Assembly (NCBI GenBank): GCA_963741565.1
Contig: CAVUIK010000001.1
Span: 62,001-126,000, forward strand
Direction: 5' to 3'
Length of the DNA stretch: 64,000 bases
From: Ga0077555 sp963741565
GTDB taxonomy: Bacteria > Pseudomonadota > Alphaproteobacteria > Rhizobiales > Hyphomicrobiaceae
Position numbers and translations under genes: made by a program
Shown here: piece by piece, positions 1 to 8,736 of the stretch
How positions within the stretch are numbered: position 1 is the stretch's first letter
Layout: the number at the start of each line of letters is the position of its first letter
The notes under the pieces: model-generated
The model's input: the letters and a program-made list of their open reading frames with translations, nothing else
Databases searched by the model: none
What the model was told of the DNA's origin: nothing

Positions 1-693
1 GCGGCGGCGGCCTATAAGTCCGGCTATATGGACGACCTGATCGTGCCGTGCGCCGGGGTGTTCCGCGACAACAACCTGCGCGAGGACATCCAGATCGAGA
101 AGATCGCGACCCTTAAGACCGCCTTCGACAAATCGGAGCGCGGCACGTTGACGGCGGCCAACTCCACACCGCTGACCGACGGCGCCGCGGCCGTCCTGCT
201 GTGCTCCGAGGAGTGGGCGGCCAAGCGCGGGCTTCCGGTGCTGGCCTATCTCACGCACGGTCAGACCTCGGCCAACGATTTCGTCGCGGGCGAAGGCCTG
301 CTGATGGCGCCGACCATCGCCGTCTCCCGCATGATCGATCGCGCGGGCATGAAGCTGCAGGACTTCGACTATTACGAGATCCACGAGGCGTTCGCCGCCC
401 AGGTGCTCGCCACCTTGAAGGCGTGGGAGGACCCGGCCTACTGCAAGTCGCGGCTGGGCAAGGATGCGGCGCTCGGCGCGATCGACCGCGCCAAGCTTAA
501 CGTGAAGGGCTCGTCGCTGGCGTTCGGCCATCCGTTTGCGGCGACTGGCGCACGGGTGTTGGGCAATCTCGCCAAGCTTGTGTCGCAGACCGGCGGGCGC
601 GGCCTCATTTCGGTGTGCACGGCGGGCGGCATGGGCGTCGCGGCCATCGTCGAAGGCGCGAAAACCCCTACCGCCAACCGCGCCGCAGCGTAA
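1..693 (+). CDS. 3-ketoacyl-CoA thiolase, FadI-like (C-terminal part)
   Basis: The frame is open from the first base, so the N-terminal part with the nucleophilic cysteine lies outside the window. The C-terminal thiolase landmarks are visible: HEAFAAQ near base 382, GHPFAATGAR near 526 with the catalytic histidine, and CTAGGMG near 616 with the second catalytic cysteine. The spelling HPFAATGAR is known from FadI/trifunctional-type acyltransferases, while biosynthetic acetoacetyl-CoA thiolases usually show HPIGASG. The likely role is therefore thiolytic cleavage of 3-ketoacyl-CoA in beta-oxidation. The exact chain-length preference cannot be read from the sequence. A VOC-fold gene follows 32 bases downstream on the same strand and may be cotranscribed. 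Confidence 0.9.
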   Translation, partial: AAAAYKSGYMDDLIVPCAGVFRDNNLREDIQIEKIATLKTAFDKSERGTLTAANSTPLTDGAAAVLLCSEEWAAKRGLPVLAYLTHGQTSANDFVAGEGLLMAPTIAVSRMIDRAGMKLQDFDYYEIHEAFAAQVLATLKAWEDPAYCKSRLGKDAALGAIDRAKLNVKGSSLAFGHPFAATGARVLGNLAKLVSQTGGRGLISVCTAGGMGVAAIVEGAKTPTANRAAA

Positions 694-725
694 GGGTGGA
701 GCAGCCGGAGCAAACGGAGAAGCCT

Positions 726-1145
726 ATGCCCAAGATGATCTTCGTGAACTTCCCTGTCACGGATCTCGGCCGATCGAAGTCGTTCTACGAAGCGATCCGC
801 TTCGAGATCAATCCGCAGTTTTCGGACGACACAGCGGCGTGCATGGTCTGGAGCGAGGCGATCCACGTCATGCTGTTGACGCACGCCAAGTGGCGCACAT
901 TTACGCGCCGCCCCATTCCGCCCAACTCGTCGAGCGAGGTCATGATCGCCCTGTCGTGCGATAGCCGCGAGCATGTCGATGCCATGAACGCGGCCGCGGG
1001 GGCGAACGGCGGCACCGCCGACATCAACCCCGCGCAGGACCCCGGCTTCATGTACAATCGTAATTTCGCCGATCCCGACGGCCATGTCTTCGAGGCATTT
1101 TGGATGGATATGGCGGCGATCCCAGCGGGTGACAAAGCGAATTGA
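726..1145 (+). CDS. VOC (glyoxalase/bleomycin-resistance fold) family protein
   Basis: This 139-residue protein starts at an ATG preceded by GGAGAAG. It opens with the beta-strand typical of the vicinal oxygen chelate fold (MIFVNFPVTDLGRSKSFYE) and ends with the usual RNFADPDGHVFEAFW strand containing a metal-ligand-type glutamate. Members include lactoylglutathione lyases, dioxygenases and resistance proteins. The stretch MPKMIFVNFPV followed by a histidine-poor centre resembles the uncharacterised COG3607-type lactoylglutathione-lyase-like group more than true glyoxalase I. No substrate can be assigned. It lies directly behind the thiolase gene, which could indicate a shared transcript. Confidence 0.8.
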   Translation: MPKMIFVNFPVTDLGRSKSFYEAIRFEINPQFSDDTAACMVWSEAIHVMLLTHAKWRTFTRRPIPPNSSSEVMIALSCDSREHVDAMNAAAGANGGTADINPAQDPGFMYNRNFADPDGHVFEAFWMDMAAIPAGDKAN

Positions 1146-1187
1146 GCCGCGAGTTCGGTCGTGTGCAGGCGACGCTGGCCGAACCGA

Positions 1188-1628
1188 TCAGGTTCGGACG
1201 CTGCCGTCGTTCAGCGTCTTGGCCTTGTCCGGCTGCCCCCAGGCTGCGCCCATGACGGCTGCGCCGGCGAATAGCACCAGACCCAGCACGGTGATCGCCC
1301 CGTACCCCCAATGGCCGTCGCGGCCGAAGAGATAGGTGCACGCCATCTGGATCATTACCAGCGGGAGCAGCGTTGCGGCGAGTTGGTTGCCCCCCGGAAA
1401 CGCCAGCTTCACCAACGCCTGCAGCGCCGACCCCGCGAACATGGCTCCCATGATCAGGAAGAACGCATCTTTCGGCTGACTGAGCCAAGCGTACATCATC
1501 ACACCCGCCACGACGGTATAAACCACAGCTGAACCCGCATGCCAGAGCGAACGCTCCGTCAATGCGGCGAGGCGGGTGACAAAGGTTCCGGATTTGGCAG
1601 GGGCAGGGGCAGGGGCAGGTGCAGTCAT
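1188..1628 (-). CDS. Hypothetical four-helix inner-membrane protein
   Basis: This 146-residue protein begins with an Ala/Pro-rich stretch (MTAPAPAPAPAKSG) followed by about four hydrophobic helices, around residues 33-50, 58-78, 84-101 and 108-130. It has no recognisable catalytic or binding motif and I do not assign a family. The alternating Pro-Ala start is encoded by a short GC-rich tandem repeat (gcaggg units near 1600-1618). It is convergent with the VOC gene and lies upstream of, and in the same direction as, pxpA, with about 100 bases between them. Its function is unknown. Confidence 0.6.
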   Translation of the reverse strand: MTAPAPAPAPAKSGTFVTRLAALTERSLWHAGSAVVYTVVAGVMMYAWLSQPKDAFFLIMGAMFAGSALQALVKLAFPGGNQLAATLLPLVMIQMACTYLFGRDGHWGYGAITVLGLVLFAGAAVMGAAWGQPDKAKTLNDGSVRT

Positions 1629-1727
1629 TTCGGGTCTCCAGTGCAGCCGCCATCGACGTGAGGCTCGCGAAAAGCTCCGATAAGCCTACTCCAGCAGCCG
1701 ATATATTTCGTTAACCCTCGCCCGCCG

Positions 1728-2504
1728 TCACACCCGCAGCATCTCAGGGATAGTGACGAGCTTGACGCCGGCTTTCTCGAGGCCCTTCTTGACCTCGCCC
1801 GCCACCATCACGGCAGTCGGCTCGTCGCCGTGCAGGCAGATGGTCTCGACCTCGACCTTCACCTTGTTGCCGTGCCGCGAGATCAGCTGCTTGTTCTCGA
1901 TCATCATCAGGCACTGTTCGAGCGCCTTCTTGGGGTCCTTGTAGACCGTGCCTTTGATGGCGCGCGACGCGAGATTGCCGTCGTCCTCGTAGCCGCGGTC
2001 GGCGAAGCCCTCGCGCGCCAGCGGCAGATCCAGCTTCTTCGCCGCCTTCTCCATCTCGGAGCCATAAAGCGCGACGTAGATGATGTCGCGGTCGACGGTC
2101 TTGATCGCCCGGCCGATCGCCATGGCGTAGTCCTCGTTTTCGGCCGCCATGTTGTTCAGCGCGCCGTGCGGCTTCAGGTGCGTGACCTTGAGGCCCGCAT
2201 ACTTCGCCATGCCCTGCAGCGCGCCGATCTGATAGGCGGTCATGTACTCGAGGTCGGCCGGGTTCATCTTGATCTGCCGGCGTCCGAAGCCCCACAGGTC
2301 ATTGAAGCCCGGGTGCACGCCGATCGAAACGTGGTTCTCCTTCGCCAGCATGCACAGCCGGTGCATGGTGTTCGGATCGCCCGCGTGAAACCCGCAGGCG
2401 ACGCTGGCCGACCCGATGATTTTCATGAGTTCCGGGTCGTTGCCGATGTCATAGGCGCCATAGCCTTCGGCGATGTCGGCGTTGAGGTTGATGCGCAGTG
2501 CCAT
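1728..2504 (-). CDS. pxpA: 5-oxoprolinase subunit A, LamB/YcsF family
   Basis: This 258-residue protein is full length for the LamB/YcsF family. Family landmarks are the N-terminal LNADIAEGYG, SVACGFHAGDP, GVHPGFND and LKPHGALNN, and the late ICLHGDEPTAV. PxpA works with PxpB and PxpC in ATP-dependent opening of 5-oxoproline (pyroglutamate) to glutamate. The partner genes lie divergently across a 146-base regulatory region rather than in one operon. The start ATG is preceded by GAAGGA on the minus strand. The substrate could be a related lactam, because YcsF-type sets are often annotated loosely, but the presence of all three subunits supports the oxoprolinase reading. Confidence 0.9.
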   Translation of the reverse strand: MALRINLNADIAEGYGAYDIGNDPELMKIIGSASVACGFHAGDPNTMHRLCMLAKENHVSIGVHPGFNDLWGFGRRQIKMNPADLEYMTAYQIGALQGMAKYAGLKVTHLKPHGALNNMAAENEDYAMAIGRAIKTVDRDIIYVALYGSEMEKAAKKLDLPLAREGFADRGYEDDGNLASRAIKGTVYKDPKKALEQCLMMIENKQLISRHGNKVKVEVETICLHGDEPTAVMVAGEVKKGLEKAGVKLVTIPEMLRV

Positions 2505-2531
2505 GGGACAGTCCTTCAGCCGGAAACGGAT

Positions 2532-2630
2532 CGATTGCCCGAAATGGTATTATCTTTAGGATGACCCGACAATCGCGTTATATGGCGCGTTATATGGCGC
2601 GCGAATGAGGCAATCGGGTGGGCCCACCCG
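2532..2630. promoter_or_regulatory. Divergent pxpA/pxpBC control region with repeats
   Basis: Between the two divergent starts lie a perfect 12-base tandem repeat (CGCGTTATATGG twice, 2574-2597), an outer inverted repeat (CGATTGCC at 2532-2539 and GGCAATCG at 2609-2616) and a perfect 16-base palindrome at 2615-2630 (CGGGTGGG/CCCACCCG) ending 20 bases before the pxpB start. These are plausible operator sites for a local regulator. The GntR-type gene at 4442 is the obvious candidate. Binding is inference from position and symmetry only. Confidence 0.45.
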
Positions 2631-2650
2631 GCAGGCAGAGGCAGACGGCA

Positions 2651-3370
2651 ATGGTTCGGTTGCTGGCGAGCGGGGATACGGCGCTCGTCGTCGAATTCGG
2701 GGATACCATCGACCGGGAGATCAATGCGCGCGTGCTGGCGCTGGCCGACCGCATCGCGGATGCCAAGATCCCCGGCATCGTCGAGATGGTGCCGACGTTT
2801 CGCTCGCTGATGGTGCATTACGACCCGTGCGTGCTGCGTTTCGTCGAGCTTGGCATCCAGGTGCGCCGGCTGATGGAAGGCCTGACCGCGGTCGGGCATG
2901 CGCATCGGCTCTGGGTGCTGCCGACGTGCTATGGCGGCGAGCACGGCCCCGATCTCGATGAGGTGGCGCAGCGAACCGGACTGTCGCCCGCCCAAGTCGT
3001 CGAGATGCATGCCGCCGTCACCTATCACGTCTATTGCCTGGGCTTCCTGCCGGGCTGGCCCTACATGGGCGATCTCGATGAGCGGCTGGCGCTGCCGCGC
3101 CGCGAGATCCCGCGCATCAAGGTGCCGATGGGCGCCGTTTGCATCGCGCAGCGCATGACCGGCGTCTATCCGCTCGAAAGTCCGGGTGGCTGGCATCTGC
3201 TCGGGCGCACGCCGGTGCGCATGTTCGACACGCGCCGCGCCGAGGCGGTGTTCTTCGAGCCGGGCGACAAGGTCCGCTATCAGCCGATCTCGGCGGCGGA
3301 ATACGCGCGCCTCGACACCGAGGCGATGGCCGGCACGCTGGTGCTCACACCCGGGGTCGCGCCCGCATGA
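2651..3370 (+). CDS. pxpB: 5-oxoprolinase subunit B, KipI/allophanate hydrolase subunit 1 family
   Basis: This 239-residue protein was started at the ATG before VRLLASGDTALVVEFGD, where family members normally begin. An upstream in-frame start at 2618 would add a proline/arginine-rich stretch without homology and would cut the palindrome at 2615-2630. Family motifs seen are GDTALVVEFGD, the cyclophilin-like core YHVYCLGFLPGWPYMGDL, and the C-terminal ESPGGWHLLGRTP with FEPGDKVRYQPI. It pairs with PxpC to form the ATP-using kinase-like part of 5-oxoprolinase. Its stop overlaps the pxpC start (ATGA), which suggests translational coupling and equimolar subunits. Confidence 0.9.
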   Translation: MVRLLASGDTALVVEFGDTIDREINARVLALADRIADAKIPGIVEMVPTFRSLMVHYDPCVLRFVELGIQVRRLMEGLTAVGHAHRLWVLPTCYGGEHGPDLDEVAQRTGLSPAQVVEMHAAVTYHVYCLGFLPGWPYMGDLDERLALPRREIPRIKVPMGAVCIAQRMTGVYPLESPGGWHLLGRTPVRMFDTRRAEAVFFEPGDKVRYQPISAAEYARLDTEAMAGTLVLTPGVAPA

Positions 3371-4419
3371 GCCCCGCGTTGAAGGTGATCCAGGCCGGCC
3401 TCAGCACGACGTTGCAGGACTTGGGCCGCACGGGCGGACAGCGCTTCGGCATTCCGGTGTCGGGTGCGGTCGATGCGATCGCGCTGCGCGCGGCCAATGT
3501 CGTCGTCGGCAACGCGCAGGCGAGCGCCGGTCTCGAGATCGCGCTGCTCGGGCCGACACTCGAGGTGATGGCGGACAGTGTCCGCGTCGCGGTCGCCGGC
3601 GGCAGCGTGGCGCTCGAGGTGTCGCACGCGGGCGGCGAGGCGCGGCGGATACCGGCGTTGCAGAGTGTGCGGCTCGTCAGGGGGGATCGCGTGCGGATCG
3701 GCCCGGTGGCCGGCAGCGCAGTGGGCTATCTGGCAGTTGCTGGCGGGTTCGATCTGGCGCCGTTTCTGGGTTCGCTCTCGACCTATGTGCGCGGCGCGTT
3801 CGGTGGCTTCGACGGCCGCGCGTTGCGCGATGGCGATCTGCTGCCGCTCAAGGCCGCTTCAGCCGAGGAGCGGGCGGAGCTGCACCTCGCTAACTTTGAT
3901 CTAGTCCCACCGGCCCGCGTGCGCATCGTACTCGGTCCGCAGGACGACTACTTCACGCGCGAGGCCATCCAGACGCTGCTCGGCACCGCCTACACCGTGA
4001 CGCGCGAGGCCGATCGCATGGGCATTCGCCTCGACGGCGCGCCGCTGGTCCACGCCAAGGGCTACAATATCGTCTCGGACGGCATCGCGCCGGGCGCCAT
4101 CCAGGTGCCCGGCAACGGCTTGCCGATCGTGCTGCTGGCGGATCGCCAGGCGACGGGCGGATACCCCAAAATTGCGACCGTGATTTCGGCAGATCTGCCG
4201 GCGCTCGGCCGGGTGGCGCCGGGCGCGACGCTCCGCTTCGAGCAGGTCACCATCGAGGCGGCGCAGACCGCGCGGCGCGCGCTCGAGGTGGAGATGGCGG
4301 CGCTGGCCGGCACGTTGCAACCGGTGCGCAGTGCGCATCTCGATCTCGCCCGCCTGCTCGACGCCAATCTGGTCAGCGGCGTCGTCGATGCGCACGCCGT
4401 TGGGGGCGAACCGGCATGA
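3367..4419 (+). CDS. pxpC: 5-oxoprolinase subunit C, KipA/biotin-dependent carboxyltransferase family
   Basis: This 350-residue protein starts at the ATGA overlap with pxpB. It carries the family hallmarks VIQAGLSTTLQDLGRTGGQRFGIPVSGAVD at its start (residues 6-35), and later GYLAVAGGFD, LGPQDDYF, ADRMGIRLDG, ISDGIAPGAIQVPG-like and ILLADRQATGGYPKIATV. The known role is the second subunit of the PxpBC complex, acting with PxpA on 5-oxoproline. Homologous domains occur in urea amidolyase. The length is normal and no damage is visible. The downstream GntR gene starts 22 bases later. Confidence 0.9.
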   Translation: MSPALKVIQAGLSTTLQDLGRTGGQRFGIPVSGAVDAIALRAANVVVGNAQASAGLEIALLGPTLEVMADSVRVAVAGGSVALEVSHAGGEARRIPALQSVRLVRGDRVRIGPVAGSAVGYLAVAGGFDLAPFLGSLSTYVRGAFGGFDGRALRDGDLLPLKAASAEERAELHLANFDLVPPARVRIVLGPQDDYFTREAIQTLLGTAYTVTREADRMGIRLDGAPLVHAKGYNIVSDGIAPGAIQVPGNGLPIVLLADRQATGGYPKIATVISADLPALGRVAPGATLRFEQVTIEAAQTARRALEVEMAALAGTLQPVRSAHLDLARLLDANLVSGVVDAHAVGGEPA

Positions 4420-4441
4420 AGACACAGCGAGGAGCCAACCC

Positions 4442-5215
4442 ATGTCGCGCCGTCTGAGACACGCGAGCGGCCGAGCCACCTCCGCCGAACGCATCCCGCG
4501 CTATCTGCAGGTGGCCTCGGCGCTGCGCGCGCGCATCCGTCAGGGCCGCCTGCCCGTCGGCACGCAAATCGCAACCATCGACGAACTGGAGTGTGAGTTC
4601 GACGTGGCGCGCATCACCGTGCGGCAGGCGATCGTGTTGCTGGCGTCGGAGGGCCTGATCAAATCCGTGCAAGGCAAGGGCACGTTCGTAATCGCCATGC
4701 CCGCCGACGATCGCTGGCTGCAGCTGGCGACCGATTGGGAGAGCCTGATCCGGCCGATCCGCGGGAACGTGCCACAGAATCTCGTTGTCGTCGAAAGCGG
4801 GCCGCCGCGGCTCGCCGCCGCCGAGGGCCATCCGGCTGCCGAATACCGGTTCTTGACCAGCACGCAGACGCGCCGCCGCGCACCGTTCGCGCTGGCGCGC
4901 GTGCACATTGCGTCCCCGATCTACGCGTTGGCGCCCGGCCAGTTCGCGCGCCAACCGGCGCTGAGCGTGATCAGCGAGATGGCGGGTCTCGCGATCGGTC
5001 GCGCGCATCAGACTCTGACGATCGGCACCGCCGACATCGAGGCCGCCCGCGCGCTCAAATGTGCGCTCAATGCGCCAACCGTCGAGGCGCGCTGCGTCGT
5101 CACCGACCACGACGGCGTGGTCATCTATCTCGGCGAGATCACCTATCGCGGCGATTGCGTGCGCCTCAATATCGAATTGAAGAGCAGGAATTGGGCGGGT
5201 TTCGACTCGATATGA
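4442..5215 (+). CDS. GntR family regulator with UTRA-type effector domain
   Basis: This 257-residue protein has an N-terminal winged helix-turn-helix (about residues 16-85: RIPRYLQVASALRARIRQG, then DVARITVRQAIVLLASEGL and QGKGTFV), followed by an about 160-residue ligand domain of the HutC/UTRA type (roughly 95-255). The chosen ATG follows AGGAG by eight bases. A longer frame would start inside pxpC. It lies immediately behind pxpBC and probably controls the divergent pxp promoters, sensing 5-oxoproline or a related metabolite. That ligand is inference from neighbourhood. Confidence 0.85.
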   Translation: MSRRLRHASGRATSAERIPRYLQVASALRARIRQGRLPVGTQIATIDELECEFDVARITVRQAIVLLASEGLIKSVQGKGTFVIAMPADDRWLQLATDWESLIRPIRGNVPQNLVVVESGPPRLAAAEGHPAAEYRFLTSTQTRRRAPFALARVHIASPIYALAPGQFARQPALSVISEMAGLAIGRAHQTLTIGTADIEAARALKCALNAPTVEARCVVTDHDGVVIYLGEITYRGDCVRLNIELKSRNWAGFDSI

Positions 5216-5267
5216 AATGGCGGAGGTGAGGTTCAGGTGAATCCGCCCAGCAGGTGCGGACCTACTG

Positions 5268-5804
5268 TTAGCCGGGCGACGATCCAAACAATCGTTTGCG
5301 CATCAGGATCTCGTCCATGCCGTCGGCGGCGAGCGCATCGAGCGTGCCGGCGCGCTCGAAACCATGCCGCGCGTAGAACGCCTGCGCGCGCGTGTTGATC
5401 CCGGACACACAGAGCCACAGGTTGCGCGAGACGGGCCGCGCCTCGCGCTCCATCCAACCGAGCACGGCCGCCCCCGCGCCGCTCCCCTGATGCCCCGGAA
5501 GAAGCCCCAGGAACTGCAGATAAGGCCCATGCAACCACGGCGCCCGGATGACGACCGCGCCGATCAGCTCATCATCACCGTTGCGGATCGACCAGCGGGG
5601 GGCATCGACTTCGGTCGCCGCAAAAAACGCGGCGAGCCGCGCCGGCGTCGATTTATAGGCGGCCCAGGGATCGATCGCGGCAAATGCCGCGCCGAGCGCC
5701 GCAGCCTCGCCCAGCCTGAGCGGCGCGAGCCGCAAAGGCGCACGGCCCTCCCCGAGGTCGACGGTTTCAGCGCGGAACGGTTGGGTTGGCGGGGCGAGCG
5801 TCAC
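5268..5804 (-). CDS. GNAT family N-acetyltransferase
   Basis: About 178 residues. The frame is open from an ATG at 5870, but a GTG at 5804 has CGGAGG six bases in front and gives the normal length, so it is preferred. The acetyl-CoA-binding motif is LQFLGLLPGHQGSGAGAAVLGWMER, which contains the Q/R-x-x-G-x-G/A type loop (HQGSGAG), followed by LWLCVSGINTRAQAFYARHGFERAG, typical of the C-terminal GNAT strand-helix. The substrate is unknown. The GTG start overlaps the end of the upstream deacetylase by 38 bases, suggesting coupled translation. Confidence 0.8.
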   Translation of the reverse strand: MTLAPPTQPFRAETVDLGEGRAPLRLAPLRLGEAAALGAAFAAIDPWAAYKSTPARLAAFFAATEVDAPRWSIRNGDDELIGAVVIRAPWLHGPYLQFLGLLPGHQGSGAGAAVLGWMEREARPVSRNLWLCVSGINTRAQAFYARHGFERAGTLDALAADGMDEILMRKRLFGSSPG

Positions 5805-6855
5805 GCGTTGCCTCCGGAGCGCGGGTGAAAAGGCGATCGTAGCGGTCGGTGTCGCCCGGTCGCGCATCATAGCAGGTGTCGGTGATGACGGGTGTGCCGG
5901 CGGCGATCAGCTCGGACACCGTGACGAAGCGATAGCCCATCGCCTTGAGCTTCGGCACGGCGATGCGAAGTGCTTCGGCCGTGTGATAGCCGCGCCCGTT
6001 GGCGTGCGCGAGCACGATCGAACCCGGGCGGATGCGCGCAATCATGTGCGCCGCAATAACCGAGCCGGACGCCGCCGGTGTTGCGTCGCCCGTCGACACA
6101 TCCCACTGGATCGCCAGCAGACCGTTGGCCCGCAGCGCCGACAGCGCAGCCGGATTGCACGCGCCATAGGGAAAACGATAGAGCCCCAGCCGCGCCGCGA
6201 TGCGCGACATCGCGGCTGGGCTCGCCGCCGCGCATTGGCGGGTGCCGAGATTGGCGCGCTGGATCTCGAAGGCGGCCTGGGGTCCGCGGATCTCCTGGGC
6301 CAACGCCGTCGCATCGAGGCCGCGCACATTACGATGCGCCCAGCCGTGATTGCCCATCTCCAGCAGCGGGTCGGCGATCAGCTGCTGGCCGCGCTCGGCG
6401 TGCGACATCAGCCATTTGCCGCCAGCAAAGACGGTCGCTGTTGCGCGCTCGCGACGCAGCACCTCGAAAATCGCGCCGTCGTATCCCGAGACCTCGCCCG
6501 GCTGCTCGCAGAGATCGAGTGTCAAGGCGACGAGCTTCTGCCCCTTGGGCAGGTCGACGCGACGGATCGCACCGGCGAGATGCGCGGGCACCGGTTGAAA
6601 CGCGGCGAGTTTGGCGTCGGGCAGGCGTTGCGCCGGATTGCTCTGGAGATGGCCGGGCGCGCCGCGCACCGGCGGCTTCTCACCGGGCTTGCTGGCGAGT
6701 GCCGCCTCCGGCCAGCACTGCTCGAGCAGGCTTTGGGCGGTAGCAACTGGGACAGCAAGCGCCGCCGTGCCCGCGCATAGCGCCATCGCCAGCAGGCCTG
6801 TTGTGCACCGGCGCCAGCGTCGCAGCGCCGGCAGTGGAATGAGCCTTGTGATCAT
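5767..6855 (-). CDS. Polysaccharide deacetylase (NodB-fold) family protein
   Basis: About 362 residues, started at the ATG before ITRLIPLPALRRW. An upstream ATG at 6894 would add 13 residues. Residues 14-40 form a signal peptide or membrane anchor (LLAMALCAGTAALAVPVATAQ). The NodB fold shows VALTLDLCEQPGEVSGYD as motif 1, with the second metal-site aspartate of the usual TFDD replaced in this subfamily by LDLCE, and MGNHGWAHRN as the HxxxH motif. The likely role is hydrolysis of N- or O-acetyl groups on an envelope or secreted polysaccharide, acting in the periplasm. It overlaps the following GNAT gene. Confidence 0.8.
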   Translation of the reverse strand: MITRLIPLPALRRWRRCTTGLLAMALCAGTAALAVPVATAQSLLEQCWPEAALASKPGEKPPVRGAPGHLQSNPAQRLPDAKLAAFQPVPAHLAGAIRRVDLPKGQKLVALTLDLCEQPGEVSGYDGAIFEVLRRERATATVFAGGKWLMSHAERGQQLIADPLLEMGNHGWAHRNVRGLDATALAQEIRGPQAAFEIQRANLGTRQCAAASPAAMSRIAARLGLYRFPYGACNPAALSALRANGLLAIQWDVSTGDATPAASGSVIAAHMIARIRPGSIVLAHANGRGYHTAEALRIAVPKLKAMGYRFVTVSELIAAGTPVITDTCYDARPGDTDRYDRLFTRAPEATRDARPANPTVPR

Positions 6856-6905
6856 GGCCCGCTCATAGTTCACTCGGCCCTCTGAGTCCAACATGAGACG
6901 ACGCT

Positions 6906-7788
6906 ATGACCATCGATTGGAGCGGTAAAGCGGCGGAAACGGACGAGCTGTCGATCAGCTACGTACGGGCCGGCCAGGGCGAGCCCGTGCTCTTCCTGCA
7001 CGGCTGGCCCGAGTTCAAGCGGACCTGGCAGCACAACTTGCCCGTTCTCGCCGATCAGTTTGATTGCATTGCGCCGGATTTCCGCGGCTTCGGCCGAACC
7101 GTCACCAAGGTCGCGCGCTCGGCCGAGGGTTCGCCGCCGCAGCTGCTCGCCAAGGACATGCGCGATCTGCTCGATCGCCTGGGTGTCGACCGGGTGTCGA
7201 TCGTGTCACACGATGTCGGCTCGTTCGTCGCTCACCAGTTCGCGCTCGCCTGGCCCGAGCGCGTCTCGAAGCTGTTCTTCTTCAATTGCGCCTATCCCGG
7301 CATCGGCCAGCGTTGGGGTGATTTCCGCCACTTCCCCGAGACCTGGTACCAGCAGTTCCACCAGAAGGATTTCGCCGCCGCCCTGGTCGGCTCGTCGCGT
7401 GAGGCGTGCCGCATCTATTTCCGGCATTTCCTTACTCACTGGTGCCACCAGAAGCACGCCTTCGACGATCTGTTGGAGGAGTGGGTCGACAACTTCATGC
7501 AGCCCGGCAATCTGCAAGGCGGCTTCGACTGGTACATCGGCGTTTCCAAGTTCCGCCGCCGCATGATGCAGGAGGGCGGCGTCGTGATGCCGAAGGTCAA
7601 GGCGCCGACCTATCTTGCTCTGGGGCGCGCACGATCCCGTGCTCCGCATCGACTTTGCCGACAAGCTCGCCGACTATTTCGAGGCCCACACGCTCGAACG
7701 GGCCGAAGAAGCCGGCCATTTCGTGCACGTCGAGGTGCCCGCGCTCGCCAACGCGCGTATGCGGGCGTTTCTTAGCGGCAATGCCTGA
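6906..7788 (+). pseudogene. Alpha/beta hydrolase (epoxide hydrolase/haloalkane dehalogenase type), frameshifted
   Basis: The N-terminal frame has the HGWPEFKRTW oxyanion motif and an aspartate nucleophile elbow SHDVGS (about residues 100-105), as in epoxide hydrolases and haloacetate dehalogenases. Near base 7610 the frame changes. In the +1 frame the missing C-terminus is perfectly preserved as ILLWGAHDPVLR and, further on, EEAGHFVHVEVPAL with the catalytic histidine, ending at a TGA at 7786-7788. The original frame instead runs into an Arg-rich nonsense tail. One extra base at 7609-7612 explains everything. Either this is a very young pseudogene or the base is an assembly error. An enoyl-CoA hydratase gene follows 16 bases downstream. 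Confidence 0.8.
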
Positions 7789-7803
7789 ATGAGGGAGCAA
7801 CGA

Positions 7804-8586
7804 ATGACAACCGAGATCGAGATCAAGCGGGCAAACGGCGTGCAGGTACTGCGCATCAACCGGCCCGAGAAGAAGAACGCGTTGACCCGCGCCATGTACG
7901 AAACGATGGTCACGGCCTTTCGCGAGGCCGAGCAGTCGGACGACATCGCGGTGCATCTGATCACCGGCTCGGGCGGCGTCTTCACGGCCGGTAACGACAT
8001 CGCCGATTTCGCCAGCCGGTCCGTCGACCTGACACAGGTGAAGGGCGGTGCGTCCGGTTTCATTGGGACGCTGCCGGTGCTGCAGAAGCCGCTGGTGGCG
8101 GCCGTTGACGGCCTCGCGATCGGCGTCGGTGTGACCATGCTGTTCCATTGCGATCTCGTCTACGCCAGCCCGACAGCGAGTTTCCGCACGCCGTTCCTCG
8201 ATCTCGGCCTCGTCATGGAGGCGGGGTCGAGCCTGCTCGGTCCGCGCATCATGGGGCACCAAAAGGCGTTCGAGCTGCTCTGCCTCGGCGAGCCGTTCGA
8301 TGCCGACGCCGGCCTGCGAGCGGGCTTCGTCAATCGTGTGGTGCCGGCGGCCGATCTCGAGGCCGAGGCGATGAAGGCCGCTCTGCGTCTTGCCGCCAAG
8401 CCACCCGGAGCATTGGCGATCGCCCGCAAATTGATGCGCGGCACACCCGACGAGGCGCTGGCGCAAATGCAGAAGGAAGGCGTGGCGTTCGCGGAATGCA
8501 TGCGTTCGGCCGAAGCCAAGGAGGCGTTCGCCGCCTTTCTCGAAAAGCGCAAGCCCGACTTCGCCAAGATGCGCCGGAAGGCGTGA
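7804..8586 (+). CDS. Enoyl-CoA hydratase/isomerase family protein
   Basis: This 260-residue crotonase-fold protein is started at the ATG 10 bases after GAGGGAG. A start 15 bases earlier is possible but lies inside the ribosome site. Landmarks are RINRPEKKNALTRAMY at the N-terminus, the oxyanion-hole segment SGGVFTAGNDIADF, KPLVAAVDGLAIGVGVTM, and FLDLGLVMEAGSS, where the glutamate sits at a catalytic-type position. It probably hydrates or isomerises an enoyl-CoA in fatty-acid or carboxylic-acid breakdown, fitting the thiolase further upstream. The C-terminal helices with SAEAKEAFAAFLEKR are normal. The substrate cannot be fixed. Confidence 0.85.
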   Translation: MTTEIEIKRANGVQVLRINRPEKKNALTRAMYETMVTAFREAEQSDDIAVHLITGSGGVFTAGNDIADFASRSVDLTQVKGGASGFIGTLPVLQKPLVAAVDGLAIGVGVTMLFHCDLVYASPTASFRTPFLDLGLVMEAGSSLLGPRIMGHQKAFELLCLGEPFDADAGLRAGFVNRVVPAADLEAEAMKAALRLAAKPPGALAIARKLMRGTPDEALAQMQKEGVAFAECMRSAEAKEAFAAFLEKRKPDFAKMRRKA

Positions 8587-8736
8587 CGCATCGCGGGCCA
8601 GCGTGGATGGCAACGTCTCGGACCCCTACCACCCAGGGATTCGGGACGTGAAACGCGCTGGACCGCACCGCTGTTTTGTGCTAGTTTTGTTCAGCTGCAG
8701 AACTGGGATCTGATCGAGCTATATAATCGAGAGACA

